Shown: piece by piece, positions 8,595 through 17,518 of the stretch
How the letters are laid out: the number at the start of each line of letters is the position of its first letter
How positions within the stretch are numbered: position 1 is the stretch's first letter
Assembly: GCA_028291515.1 (NCBI GenBank)
Contig: JAQGHU010000088.1
Location: forward strand, 1-64,000
Direction: 5' to 3'
DNA: 64,000 bases
From: Schlesneria sp.
GTDB taxonomy: Bacteria; Planctomycetota; Planctomycetia; Planctomycetales; Planctomycetaceae
Notes under the pieces: model-generated
The model's input: the letters and a program-made list of their open reading frames with translations, nothing else
The model's database searches: none
What the model was told of the DNA's origin: nothing
Made by a program: the position numbers and the translations under genes

Positions 8595-9659
8595 TCAGTA
8601 GTCCATCCACATCCCCGCACCAGCCAGCGTTTCGTGTCTCCCGGCAAACTCCCACTGCATGGCGGGGCCCTTGTAATACTGGACCCCCAGACGATAGGTG
8701 TGGTTTGAGTAGCCACGCCATTGCCAGCCGGCAGTGATGTTCACGCTCGTCACGTATCCAAAGTCCTGCCGCGTGTGACCATTGATCGCCGCGAACGGGG
8801 CACCGAGCAGGCCGAAAACCATCGGGCTGTATTGGATGCCGTATTGCAATTCCAGTGGTTCCGCGCCGTCTTCGTGATTGGCCGCATAGGCGATTTCCCC
8901 GTAAGCTTGAGCATCGGGAGTCAGGTGCCGGGTATAGCCGACGATGAACGAATCGCGAACATAGTTCAGACGGTCATACCCTGGATTTCGTAGTAAGAAC
9001 TCGTCTCCCAAGTGGGAACTCAGGTGATAGTATCCCGCCTTATAGGCGTTGGGACCATACCGCCACGTCGACAGGAAGCCGGCGCGGAAGTCGACTGCCT
9101 CTAAGTCATCGTTGTGAGACATGTCAACCCGAGGCATCGCTGCCCCTTCCAGATCCAACTGCCAGCCCTCAGGATTAATGGCATCGGTTGTCCCGTATCG
9201 GAGTAAGCCCACGTGACCACCCAGGGTCGTTTCCCAGATCACTCCCGGGCGACCTTGACTCGCGAACCAGACTGCCTGCATGCGAGATTCCTTCTCGCCC
9301 GCCAGGTATGCCTTGTACATCAGCCCGACCGGCATAACTTGCCACTCATAAGCGGACTGGGTGGTGATCGGAGCCATGTCCCCAAAGTCATCGACGGGCT
9401 CCTGCCAGTCGACGAGATCCACCTTGCCGGCGCGAGGTTCCATCGAGTCGTCCGAGTGGCTGGCGTCAACCGCCGAATTGGACTTTGGTTCGGGAACGGA
9501 GCCAACGGAGCCGTCCTTGCCCAGTTCCATCCTCAACCCAAATGTGGATGAGGAAATCTGAGTCTTTCGTTTGACTTTGGGAGCGCCGGATTCCGGCTTT
9601 CCCCACGCCAAGGCTGTCATGCCGAGCAGCAAGCAACAGCAACTCATCCAGCGAAACAC
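8595..9659 (-). CDS. DUF1207 family outer-membrane protein
   Basis: A 354-residue exported protein: signal peptide about 1-20 (cleavage near AWG-KP), a variable Ser/Lys-rich spacer, then a long run of alternating, aromatic-rich strands (for example MPVGLMYKAYLAGEKESRMQ, VWFASQ, WETTLGGHVGLLRYG, AGYYHLSSHLGDEF) as in a beta-barrel. The last residues end in an aromatic-containing strand. The MYKAYLAGEKE.RM opening is the DUF1207 signature as I know it from planctomycetes. Function unknown; likely a porin-like or secretin-associated barrel. It is convergent with glcE, the two stops being only 16 bases apart. Confidence 0.75.
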   Translation of the reverse strand: MFRWMSCCCLLLGMTALAWGKPESGAPKVKRKTQISSSTFGLRMELGKDGSVGSVPEPKSNSAVDASHSDDSMEPRAGKVDLVDWQEPVDDFGDMAPITTQSAYEWQVMPVGLMYKAYLAGEKESRMQAVWFASQGRPGVIWETTLGGHVGLLRYGTTDAINPEGWQLDLEGAAMPRVDMSHNDDLEAVDFRAGFLSTWRYGPNAYKAGYYHLSSHLGDEFLLRNPGYDRLNYVRDSFIVGYTRHLTPDAQAYGEIAYAANHEDGAEPLELQYGIQYSPMVFGLLGAPFAAINGHTRQDFGYVTSVNITAGWQWRGYSNHTYRLGVQYYKGPAMQWEFAGRHETLAGAGMWMDY

Positions 9660-9889
9660 GAGGCTTCCTCCGGAGTTCGGAAAGTCGCAACATCAATTTA
9701 CGCGATCTAATCTATCGACCGCATTTGTCGGATATGCACCGTTAAGCGGTGGTAGCGATCGTGATCGTGGTGATTCAATGTCCGGATATGCGCGACGTAC
9801 CGAAAACGAAAACCTGGCAATTTACGGTGACTTGAACGGCAAGATCAGATTGCTGTCACGGAATACAGGAATGCCATTGCTGTATCGGG

Positions 9890-10345
9890 TTATGAACGCG
9901 GCGAGGGTTTCGATGAGGCGTGGCGATTGGCGAACAACAGCCAAATCGATAGCAGCGTGAATGGGATCACCAGGAACCAATAAGGGATGATCCAAACGGT
10001 GTGGCTGGTCGGGCCCGGGGCGTGATTTAGCTCACTGCGACCGAAGCCCCACCATCTCGTTGCGGATCGAAGGCTCGCATGTTCCAGAAACGAGTCCAGA
10101 CTGCGATACTCAGACGCACTCCAGACGGGATAGGGATAGATCGATCGCGGATCTTGCTTTCGCAACCTTCCCCAAACGAATGTCTGGTCCACAGAGACGC
10201 AATGCTCGCATGTGAACGTACTGCTGCGGAACTGGAGAACGTCCAGCACCACCAGGCTACGAATCCAACCACTTGCCAGGATGATCGCCAGCAGCAGCGA
10301 AATGCCACCCAACTTCCGTCGCCATCCGCTGAAGTATTCGAGCAT
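9890..10345 (-). CDS. Small bitopic membrane protein with a CxxC motif
   Basis: A 151-residue protein with one hydrophobic helix near the N-terminus (about 14-34), a soluble middle holding the pair TCEHC (CxxC), and a second helix near the C-terminus (about 116-138). The middle is therefore predicted on one side of the membrane, with both termini on the other. The CxxC could bind a metal or act as a redox pair, but no family is recognised. The frame 10027-10542 on the same strand overlaps it out of phase and is rejected because only the frame chosen here has a membrane-protein pattern at both ends. Confidence 0.6.
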   Translation of the reverse strand: MLEYFSGWRRKLGGISLLLAIILASGWIRSLVVLDVLQFRSSTFTCEHCVSVDQTFVWGRLRKQDPRSIYPYPVWSASEYRSLDSFLEHASLRSATRWWGFGRSELNHAPGPTSHTVWIIPYWFLVIPFTLLSIWLLFANRHASSKPSPRS

Positions 10346-10561
10346 CGCCGCTTCTCACCAATGCGAACCACCAGCCGATCACGGAATCGATGATAGGCAT
10401 GGCGATCGTCGGTCACGAGTGTGGAACCCGTAATGATCATCATTCCGGCGAACTTTTCCTCGTCGACAACTGTCCTCTCCAGTGGTGTTCGTAGTGTAGA
10501 GGTTTCGCACGTCGGTTTGTGATACCGAAAGTGACGGTTCAATTCCGTTCGAACACCCTTC

Positions 10562-11491
10562 TTGTTCTGCAGCGCGCGCCTAAGTGCGAATCCAAATGAA
10601 CTCCACAGGAAATTCTCACTGACTTACGATTCCTCAATTGCGAACTACCTGGTCTTTGGCGATCTGCATGGTCGTGTGTTGCCCGCCTTTGCCTTGGTGA
10701 ATCGCTATCAGCACGATTTCCAGATTCAACTCGACGGCCTGCTGCAGGTCGGGGATCTTGGCTATTTTCCGGATACGACCCGTCTGGACTCCGCGTCTCG
10801 GCAACACGCCGCACGCGATCCTCTCGAACTGGGGATCTCCGAATTCAACACCACTCAGTTGGCCGCGTGCCGGTTCTTTCAGAACCTCGATCCGCTACTC
10901 CGCCTCTATTTCATCGCGGGGAATCACGAGGACCACGAGTTGCTGCTGCGACACCGTCGATCACGAGACTCGGCGTGGCCCGTTGACGACTTTCATCGAC
11001 TGTGGTGCATTGACGATGGCCGCATCGTCACGCTGCCGTCTGGTCTGCGCGTCGCGGGGCTATGGGGCATCGACGGCGACGCTCCCAAGGCGCGTCGCAT
11101 CCGGTCGCCACGGATTCGAATCGATGCTGTGGCTGCTTGCTCGTTATGCGACGAACCCTCTTTCGACGTGCTGCTCACTCACGAGTCCCCCCGCGACGCG
11201 ATCCAAATGGATTCCGGCAGCCTGGAAATCTCGACGATTATCGAATCCCGCCAACCACAATTCGCCTTCTTTGGACACTATCACTCGGCTGGTCGACTCG
11301 CCGACTGTGAATTCGGCCGCACACGGCTGTTCTGGCTGAGCGGCCTGGAATTCCAACACCGTGGTTCCTGTGCCGAGCCAATGTGCGTCGGCCTACTGAG
11401 TCAGACAGGCACGGAGTATGAGTTCCGCTATTTGCCGAATGATTGGCTGGCGGACTTCACTCTCCACAACTGGCGACATTGGCTGAAATGA
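10562..11491 (+). CDS. Calcineurin-like metallophosphoesterase
   Basis: A 309-residue protein with the complete metallophosphoesterase motif series in order: GDLHGR (about 33-38), VGDLGYF, GNHED (about 121-125), a later H in LLTHESP, and GHYH (about 238-241). These residues bind the two metals that activate water for phosphate-ester hydrolysis. Substrate cannot be told; GDLHGR plus a split GHxH is seen in small phosphatases acting on nucleotides or phosphoproteins. No signal peptide, so cytoplasmic. The first 28 residues before the core are not family-like, and a downstream start is possible although no ATG is available there. Confidence 0.85.
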   Translation: MFCSARLSANPNELHRKFSLTYDSSIANYLVFGDLHGRVLPAFALVNRYQHDFQIQLDGLLQVGDLGYFPDTTRLDSASRQHAARDPLELGISEFNTTQLAACRFFQNLDPLLRLYFIAGNHEDHELLLRHRRSRDSAWPVDDFHRLWCIDDGRIVTLPSGLRVAGLWGIDGDAPKARRIRSPRIRIDAVAACSLCDEPSFDVLLTHESPRDAIQMDSGSLEISTIIESRQPQFAFFGHYHSAGRLADCEFGRTRLFWLSGLEFQHRGSCAEPMCVGLLSQTGTEYEFRYLPNDWLADFTLHNWRHWLK

Positions 11492-11793
11492 GGAGTCGAT
11501 CCGAACGTAGCGAATCTTGCCAAGAGATTGTGGTCTTCGAATAGTACGACGACCTTTCATGTTCTGGAGATGCGTGAGCCTCCGATCGGCAGGCGAACGG
11601 ATTAGCTTTCAGGCACTCAATAGTCTGGATAAATGGAAGTCGGTACGGACCTTGATCTTCGGAAACCGCTCGCCGAAAAATAGGGATTCGAACTTGTGCG
11701 GGATTCCCGCAAACGGACTATTCGTTGCGAACCTGTGTCGCGTTTTTGCATCTGATTGGCAATGATCAATTACGATCGCAAAGGATGTGTCCT
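11492..11793. other. Interval without a supported gene
   Basis: About 300 bases between the phosphoesterase and the HNH gene. Short open frames here have no protein-like composition or ribosome binding site. The promoter of the HNH gene is presumably here but I cannot identify it. Confidence 0.5.
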
Positions 11794-12390
11794 GTGACGA
11801 TGTTGACTTTGGAACGACCGACGCTGGTCCTGAATCGCAACTGGCAGCCAGTTGGCGTGGCGACTGTGGCCCGCTGCCTGACGCTGGTGGCTGCGGAACG
11901 GGCGCGCATTGTCGATCCCGCCGACTATCAACAGCACACGTGGGCCGATTGGGCTCAGATGATTCCTCGCGACGATGAAGTTACCATTCAATCGGTCACG
12001 TTTCGCATTCGCGTCCCGGAAGTGATTACGCTGACGCACTACGACCGAGTTCCCATCAATTCGGTCACGTTCAGCCGGCGTAACATCTACAAGCGCGACC
12101 GCTATACATGCCAGTACTGCGCGGCTCAACCGGGCAGCGAGGAACTGACGATCGACCACGTGCTGCCCCGTTCCCGCGGGGGAACCAGCACCTGGGAGAA
12201 TTGTGTCCTGGCGTGTATGGAGTGCAATCGACGCAAGGCCGACCGACTGCCGAGCGAAGTCAATATGCCACTTCGCAAGGTTCCGACTCGACCCGCGTGG
12301 CAGCCTCTTTACGCTCGACATGATGTCCGCATGGAAAGCTGGTCCAAGTTCCTCAGCGAAGCCTACTGGACTGTGGAACTGGAAGAATAG
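11794..12390 (+). CDS. HNH endonuclease
   Basis: A protein of about 198 residues with the HNH zinc-finger nuclease core in the second half: CQYC, then TIDHVLPRSRGG, then ENCVLACMECNRRKADR, giving the two CxxC pairs plus the His-Asn-His catalytic set. The N-terminal half (ERPTLVLNRNWQPVGVATV..CLTL) is the conserved extension of a widespread bacterial family of stand-alone HNH proteins whose role in the cell is unknown. The longest frame starts at 11725; I take GTG 11794, with AAAGGA about 8 bases upstream, though ATG 11800 is also possible. It is followed within 230 bases by two tRNA-like genes. Confidence 0.82.
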   Translation: MTMLTLERPTLVLNRNWQPVGVATVARCLTLVAAERARIVDPADYQQHTWADWAQMIPRDDEVTIQSVTFRIRVPEVITLTHYDRVPINSVTFSRRNIYKRDRYTCQYCAAQPGSEELTIDHVLPRSRGGTSTWENCVLACMECNRRKADRLPSEVNMPLRKVPTRPAWQPLYARHDVRMESWSKFLSEAYWTVELEE

Positions 12391-12482
12391 CGCTGAACGC
12401 GCGTCAGGCAATCGGCATCCGCAATCCTTTTCGTCACGCCGACGGAATGGATGGCGGGTCGTCGATGCCGACCGCTGATCTT

Positions 12483-12553
12483 ACGAGCGACGCTCCTGGG
12501 AGAGCCCGCAGCTTCCAACACTGCTCGATGGGGTTCGAATCCTCACGCTCGTG
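12483..12553 (+). tRNA. Atypical or decayed tRNA-like sequence (Trp CCA or Gly UCC)
   Basis: The acceptor arms pair perfectly (ACGAGCG with CGCTCGT), the D-arm is GCTC-CTGGGA-GAGC with the GG pair, and the T-arm is TGGGG-TTCGAAT-CCTCA. The variable region is 5 or 4 bases, as in class I tRNA. The anticodon arm is the weak point. As CGCAG-CTTCCAA-CACTG the anticodon is UCC (Gly) with two mismatched pairs; shifted by one, GCAGC-TTCCAAC-ACTGC gives CCA (Trp) with a single C-A mismatch. A1-U72 and discriminator G73 match bacterial tRNA-Trp identity. Base 8 is A, not U. No CCA is encoded. It may be a pseudogene. Confidence 0.4.
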
Positions 12554-12614
12554 CTGCTACTACGCAACCAATGCTGTCCGTATAAGGGACTGGTGCTTAC
12601 GTGAGACATTCTAT

Positions 12615-12685
12615 GTCTTTGAAGTGTGATGGATGCATGCGACTCTGCGAAGGTCGAAGATCAGGTTCGATTCCTGACAAGGACA
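12615..12685 (+). tRNA. tRNA-Arg (anticodon GCG), atypical
   Basis: All four arms fold: acceptor GTCTTTG/CAAGGAC (one G-U), D-arm GTGT-GATGGAT-GCAT with GG in the loop (two wobble pairs), anticodon arm CGACT-CTGCGAA-GGTCG, variable loop AAGA, and a perfect T-arm TCAGG-TTCGATT-CCTGA. The 7-base anticodon loop has U33 and A37, giving anticodon GCG (12647-12649), which reads the Arg codon CGC. Base 8 is A rather than the usual U, and CCA is not encoded. Most bacteria read CGN with an ACG anticodon, so this isoacceptor is unusual. It was folded by hand only. Confidence 0.6.
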
Positions 12686-12729
12686 ATTGAAGACGAGGCT
12701 GTCGCGCCTGAACGGTGCTTGGTGGATCT

Positions 12730-13509
12730 TTACGAAGGTAACCCTTCGCGGAGCGCCTGCAGCCCTTTCCGCAATCCGGCTTGATAGATCCAGAGGTCGC
12801 CACCGTAGGCGACCATGCGGAACCCAGTCTGTAATTGTGCCAGTCCTTCGGAAATGCCGGTCACTAGCACTGCGGGGATCTTATTGTTCGCCTTGCAGGC
12901 GGCCAGCACGCGCGCGATTGCTGCCAGTGTGTCCGGATGCTGCAATTGACCGGGGATGCCGAGCGAACTGGTCAGGTCAAACAGGCCGACCCACAGCACG
13001 TCAATTTCTGGGACGGTCGCGATCTTTTCAACGTTCTCCAGTCCTTTTGCGGTCTCGATCTGAGCGATCAACAGGACTTCTTCATTCGCTGATCGCATCA
13101 CGTCGGGAATCGGATCGCCGCGGTAGTCGTCATGAGCGATTGTGAATGCAGCCCCGCGACGACCTGCGGGTGGATATTTGGCGGAACTCACCAAGAGCCG
13201 TGCCTGTTCTTCGGTCTCGACCATCGGGACCATGATCCCCATCGCACCGGCGTCCAGCACTCGGGCTACGAAATGATATTCACACGCCGGAATGCGAACG
13301 ATCGGGACCATCTGCTGGCGCGGGGTCGTGGCGATCAGCATGCGAATCGTCTCGATTTCCCACCCGGTATGTTCCATGTCGTAGACGGCGAACTCGGCAC
13401 CGGCAACTGCGGCCAGCCGGCCGATCCCGGTCGTGGGGAACTCGAACATCATCGTCCCCAGGCTGACATTTCCCGCGATCAAGTTGTGCTTCACATGATT
13501 GACATGCAC
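12730..13509 (-). CDS. HpcH/HpaI aldolase family protein
   Basis: A 259-residue TIM-barrel of the HpcH/HpaI (class II, metal-dependent) aldolase/citrate-lyase family. Visible landmarks are LGTMMFEFPTTGIGRLAAVAGAEFAVYDMEHTG, MVPIVRIPACE, VLDAGAMGIMVPMVETEEQA, LLIAQIETAKGLENVEKI and DVLWVGLFDLTSSLGIPGQ, which place the metal-binding Glu and Asp and the catalytic Arg (PIVRIP). These enzymes cleave or form 2-keto-3-deoxy or 4-hydroxy-2-oxo acids using pyruvate; the substrate here is unknown. Length is normal. The ArsR-type gene upstream on the same strand, 68 bases away, might be cotranscribed. Confidence 0.85.
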   Translation of the reverse strand: MHVNHVKHNLIAGNVSLGTMMFEFPTTGIGRLAAVAGAEFAVYDMEHTGWEIETIRMLIATTPRQQMVPIVRIPACEYHFVARVLDAGAMGIMVPMVETEEQARLLVSSAKYPPAGRRGAAFTIAHDDYRGDPIPDVMRSANEEVLLIAQIETAKGLENVEKIATVPEIDVLWVGLFDLTSSLGIPGQLQHPDTLAAIARVLAACKANNKIPAVLVTGISEGLAQLQTGFRMVAYGGDLWIYQAGLRKGLQALREGLPS

Positions 13510-13577
13510 TCGACGAACTCCCCAGGACGTGATCCGAATCAGGAATAGATAGACGGCGAAAGCCCGTGCGGGTTGAA

Positions 13578-13994
13578 CTATTCAGGCTTGGGGTCGGGGA
13601 CCTCGATGCGACAGCAACCGAGATTCAGATATTGCCGCGATCGGCCACTGGCCTTCTGCAACAGATCGCTGCGCAAACTGTAGACCATGAACCGGCCTTC
13701 GCGCTTCACTTCCACCAGATCCGCGTGCTTGAGGATCTTCAAGTGATGCGACACCGTCACCAGTTCTGTTTCCAGAAACTCGGCAATGTCGCCGACCGTC
13801 ATCTCGCCATGGCGCAGCACATCAATGATGCGCAGCCGAATCGGCTCGCTGAGCGCCTTTAATTGGTCTGCGCAGGACTTGGATTGAAAGGCATCGTTTT
13901 CCACGGATCCCACCGGCGAAATGATGGCAAAAGGACAATACGCGTAGAGGTGGATGATACGCCACCGTATGGCACGCGCCAAACCTCTTGCCAA
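13578..13994 (-). CDS. ArsR-family winged-helix regulator
   Basis: The core, from about residue 42, reads ADQLKALSEPIRLRIIDVLRHGEMTVGDIAEFLE followed by VTVSHHLKILKHADLVEVKREGRFMVYSL, the complete ArsR/SmtB helix-turn-helix and wing. No CxC metal site lies in helix 3 (ELVTVSHH); the C-terminus has a CC pair of uncertain use. The first 27-30 residues are not typical of the family, so translation may really begin at GTG codons near 13913 or 13904. As an ArsR protein it would repress by binding an operator near its own promoter and be released by a ligand or metal. Divergent from the first giant J-like gene, whose promoter it could influence. Confidence 0.8.
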   Translation of the reverse strand: MARGLARAIRWRIIHLYAYCPFAIISPVGSVENDAFQSKSCADQLKALSEPIRLRIIDVLRHGEMTVGDIAEFLETELVTVSHHLKILKHADLVEVKREGRFMVYSLRSDLLQKASGRSRQYLNLGCCRIEVPDPKPE

Positions 13995-14195
13995 ACTTGA
14001 CGCCGAAATCAGTTCTGAAACGAGAATTGGTCGCTGCGGATCCTCCTAAAACAAGACCTGTGGGGCACTTTGGCCAAACTAACTCTTCAAAAATCATCCA
14101 ATTCATTACGGCGCTAGCGTTAATTGCGTGTGTCTGATTGGGCCTGTACAACAGTAGAGGTTTGACGTTCGCTTGGCCTTTGAGACTTGAGAAAT

Positions 14196-17100
14196 ATGTT
14201 CGATCCCTATCGAAAGTGGCTTGGAATCACGGCCAAGGACCTGCCTCCGAATCACTATCGTTTGCTTGGCCTGGAGAATTTTGAGAGCGATCTAGACGTC
14301 ATCGAAGGGGCGGCAGATCGGCAGATGAGTTTCATTCGTCAGTATCAGTCGGGCGAGCACTCCGTTGCTGCTGCCAAGATTTTGAACGAACTGGCGATCG
14401 CGCGAATCTGCTTGTTGAAGCCCGCCACGAAGGCCGCTTATGACGACAAGCTCAGGAACGAACTTGAGCCGCCGGAAGAAGAAATATCGTTCGATCTGCT
14501 ACCCAGCTCACCTTCGAGGAAGAAGCGAGCGTCAGCAAAGCGGAAGTCCAAGAACTCGCAGCAATTGATGATTGGGGGTGGAGTCGGACTTGTCGTCTGT
14601 CTTCTACTAGCAGTTTTCATGCTGTCGGGTTCGCGCAAGAAGCCCGAAAAGGTAGCCGACATCGATCCCTCGCCATCTCAGAAACCTGCGGTTGTCGACT
14701 CGAAGCCAGTCGAGCAAAATGCGGAAACACCTTCCGCCTCAGATTTCGCCTGGCGCGAGGAACCTCAAAAACCGCAACCGGTCGGTGAATCAATCGACCT
14801 GATCAAAACGGTCGTGTTCCCGAAGCATGCAGTACATGGTGAATGGGAACGGACATCGACGGCCTTGATCGGCCCCCCGAACGGCCAGATGTATTTCCCT
14901 GTGAAGATGCCGGAAGACTATCAGTTGAAATACGCGGTTCGCCGCGTCGAGGGAGCGGATACGTTATTCATGGGCTTCGTGATGTCTGGACGACAGGGGA
15001 TAGTCGTGCTGGATGGTTGGAATGCGACAGCGAGTGGCCTTTGTGTTGATGGGCGCGAACCATCCGACAATTGTACGACGTTGCGACGAAAACTATTCAC
15101 CGACGAGTTGGCTGAAATCGCACTGACTGTTCATCCCGGCCATTGCCACCTGGCAGTGGATGGTAAAACCATCTTCGACTGGCACGGGAATCCCGAGAGG
15201 TTATCGTCACTCTTCTCGATCGCCAATCGAGAAACGCCATTCCTCAACATCTCAAATGCAAAGTACGTCATTGAATCCGCACGGCTGATTCCGCTGAAGC
15301 ACGTCGCCGTGCCGAAGCGCATTGCTCGATTGGATCGCGAGATCGATGTGATGCCCTTGATCGATACCGATCGAGACGTTCGACGCGGCATCTGGGGGCT
15401 AAACAAAGAGACCTTGTCCAGCCCTGACAATCATGGCCAGATCTATCTTCCGACGGTGGTCCCGGAAGAATATACACTGTCAGCAACTGTTGAAGTACCG
15501 GCTGGCAATCCAAACACCTATTCACTGGCAGTTGGTCTGGTCGCGGGAAACGAGTACGTTCAGTTTCACGATAACCAGCAGAGCGCCGGCTTGGATATGA
15601 TCAACGGGCAGCGCTTCTCAGATGGCGAAGCCCGGTTGGAAGGGCAGTGGATCAAGCCAGGTGTTCCGGCTCGCCTGCGCTGTACGGTGACGAAGGACGC
15701 CATCGTCGTTGAGATCAACGAAAAAACGGTCGTCGACTGGAGCGGTGATTTTCGCCTTCTGGAAATGTCCGGGGACTGGGCACTGGCGGATGCGCGTCGA
15801 CTCTTTCTGGGTTCGTTGACTCATTTCAAATTCCGCGACATCAAGCTGGGGCCGCCGATCAAGCGAGCGAAACTTCCCGATGCCCCATCGATGGCAGTCG
15901 GTAAGGCAGTCGATCTGCTGGCATTGATTGATCCCGTGCGCGATGCACTAACGGGAACCTGGGAACGCGACGGCAAAAACATCAGGACGTTAGCCGATGT
16001 CATGCGTTCGAAACTGGTTGTCCCGCTGGAACCGCCGACAGACTACAAATTGACGTTGAAAGTCGCTCGTGAACCTGGTGGCGGGTCGAATGATCAAGCG
16101 CTCTTTATCAATCTACCGACAGCAGGCGAGAAGGCAATTGTAGCCTTTGACGCGTCCGGCAAGACGGTCAGTGGAAGTTCGCTGGATGGTCCGAACCTGC
16201 ATGTTCCGCCGTTGACCTGGCGTGGAATCGCGATCGACGAGGGGGTGGCTCAGGAGTTGACATGTATCGTCCGCGGTACCGGTATTAAGGTCCTGAAAGG
16301 GGAACAGACAATTCTCGAATGGACGGGAAGTCCCCATCGCTTCTTTATCGAGTCGCAATACAAAACGCCCGGGAACAAGATTGGCCTCGTCAGTTGGAAC
16401 TCACGATTTCGCATCGAGAAGCTGGAGCTTGAGCTGTTGCCCCCTGTCACATTTCCGGAACCTGCATCGTTGGATGCTGAAGGAAATCTGCTATCGATCA
16501 TCGATCTTGATCGCGATGTCCGTATGGGCAGTTGGACAATGGGAAGCGATGGGCTGATCAGCGACAAGACCCACACGGTCCGAGTGCATATCCCCGCGCT
16601 GGTGCCCGATCGCTACACGGTCACGTTTGATATCGAGAGGAAAGAGGGGACGGACGGATTCAAGATCGGGTTGCCGATGCGAGGCCAAGTCTGCGAGGTT
16701 CCGTTCGACAACTACAATGGTCGACTTTCAGGATTGGCTCTTGTCGACGGGAAGTTCATTAACGACGGCAGCAACTTCACCCGACGGCAACATCCCTCTG
16801 CGATATTTCCGATTGGCAAACGCGTGAATGTTCGCTGTCAGGTCACCCCTGACAGCGTGGTCGTGACAGTCGACGATCAGGAACTCGTTCGCTGGCACGG
16901 TGATCCTCGTCGCTTATCAATCCGCCCCTTCATGGTTCCTCCAAAGCTGCTGGCTGCCGATCAATCCAAGATCTGGATCTGCACCTGGGATGCGAGTTTT
17001 CAGATTCGTGAATTTCACATGCTGCCGATGACAGACGACGAAGTGAAGGAACTGGACGCTCAATTCGACGGTGTTTTTCCAATGTCAGCGCAACCCGACT

Positions 17101-17234
17101 TTGTGGTCGCCGTCACGAATGCTGCCACAGTGGTCAAGCTGAAGATGGAGCCGACCGTCGCGAAGTCGAAGCCAGCCTCCAAACTTCTGCCAATCCCAGC
17201 GAAGGCGAAACTCGACGCCGCTCGAGCGAAGTGA
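14196..17234 (+). CDS. Giant J-like/transmembrane/repeat protein, paralogue 1
   Basis: A protein of 1012 residues from ATG 14196 (a TTG 9 bases earlier is less likely). Residues 18-90 look like a degenerate J domain: NHYRLLGLE, then a helix, QSGEH where HPD should be, then ILNELAIARICLLKPATKAAYDDKLR, matching J helix III. A basic Ser/Lys linker leads to one membrane helix (126-145), then four exported repeats of about 180 residues (from about 200, 385, 585 and 780). Each repeat has D.DRD...G.W, LP..VP..Y.L, a GL strand, and ends DWHGDP.RL. I know the repeat type only as a planctomycete module, perhaps jellyroll or LamG-like. The head stays in the cytoplasm and the repeats lie outside. Confidence 0.82.
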   Translation: MFDPYRKWLGITAKDLPPNHYRLLGLENFESDLDVIEGAADRQMSFIRQYQSGEHSVAAAKILNELAIARICLLKPATKAAYDDKLRNELEPPEEEISFDLLPSSPSRKKRASAKRKSKNSQQLMIGGGVGLVVCLLLAVFMLSGSRKKPEKVADIDPSPSQKPAVVDSKPVEQNAETPSASDFAWREEPQKPQPVGESIDLIKTVVFPKHAVHGEWERTSTALIGPPNGQMYFPVKMPEDYQLKYAVRRVEGADTLFMGFVMSGRQGIVVLDGWNATASGLCVDGREPSDNCTTLRRKLFTDELAEIALTVHPGHCHLAVDGKTIFDWHGNPERLSSLFSIANRETPFLNISNAKYVIESARLIPLKHVAVPKRIARLDREIDVMPLIDTDRDVRRGIWGLNKETLSSPDNHGQIYLPTVVPEEYTLSATVEVPAGNPNTYSLAVGLVAGNEYVQFHDNQQSAGLDMINGQRFSDGEARLEGQWIKPGVPARLRCTVTKDAIVVEINEKTVVDWSGDFRLLEMSGDWALADARRLFLGSLTHFKFRDIKLGPPIKRAKLPDAPSMAVGKAVDLLALIDPVRDALTGTWERDGKNIRTLADVMRSKLVVPLEPPTDYKLTLKVAREPGGGSNDQALFINLPTAGEKAIVAFDASGKTVSGSSLDGPNLHVPPLTWRGIAIDEGVAQELTCIVRGTGIKVLKGEQTILEWTGSPHRFFIESQYKTPGNKIGLVSWNSRFRIEKLELELLPPVTFPEPASLDAEGNLLSIIDLDRDVRMGSWTMGSDGLISDKTHTVRVHIPALVPDRYTVTFDIERKEGTDGFKIGLPMRGQVCEVPFDNYNGRLSGLALVDGKFINDGSNFTRRQHPSAIFPIGKRVNVRCQVTPDSVVVTVDDQELVRWHGDPRRLSIRPFMVPPKLLAADQSKIWICTWDASFQIREFHMLPMTDDEVKELDAQFDGVFPMSAQPDFVVAVTNAATVVKLKMEPTVAKSKPASKLLPIPAKAKLDAARAK

Positions 17235-17518
17235 TGAAGAGCATGGCCGGTGAATTGAAGCTGGCGCAGGACATCAACGCCAAAGTGGTGTTTGCAACCA
17301 AGCTGATGAATTCTGCGGCCAGCGTGCACGAAACACCAACAGATCGATACGGCTACTACTCCGAGGCGATTGACGTCTATTCGAATATCGGCGATCTGAT
17401 GTCGGCGTTTCGAGCGATCGACACGATCAAGGATGCCCCGATCCTACCTTTCTCACAATCGATAAGTTGTCATTCGCAATCGCTTCTCATCAGCACCATC
17501 CAAGCCTTCAGGTGCTGA
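17231..17518 (+). pseudogene. Probable gene fragment after paralogue 1
   Basis: A 95-codon frame that overlaps the stop of the preceding gene (GTGATGA). Its first 70 residues are protein-like and helical (AGELKLAQDINAKVVFATKL, RYGYYSEAIDVYSNIGDLMSAFRAIDTI), resembling from memory a helical module found in large planctomycete exported proteins (residues conserved as ..A..LL..A....D...RY.L..EA...A...GD...A..AID). After residue 75 it turns Ser/Cys-rich and ends, with no folded look. I read it as a truncated remnant, perhaps the lost C-terminal extension of paralogue 1 after a nonsense change (the stop TGA is in the overlap). Confidence 0.4.

Noticed and set aside
10027-10542. 171-codon minus-strand frame overlapping the CxxC membrane protein
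   Set aside because: Out of phase with the frame that has membrane helices at both ends; Arg/Trp/Ser-rich with no domain look.
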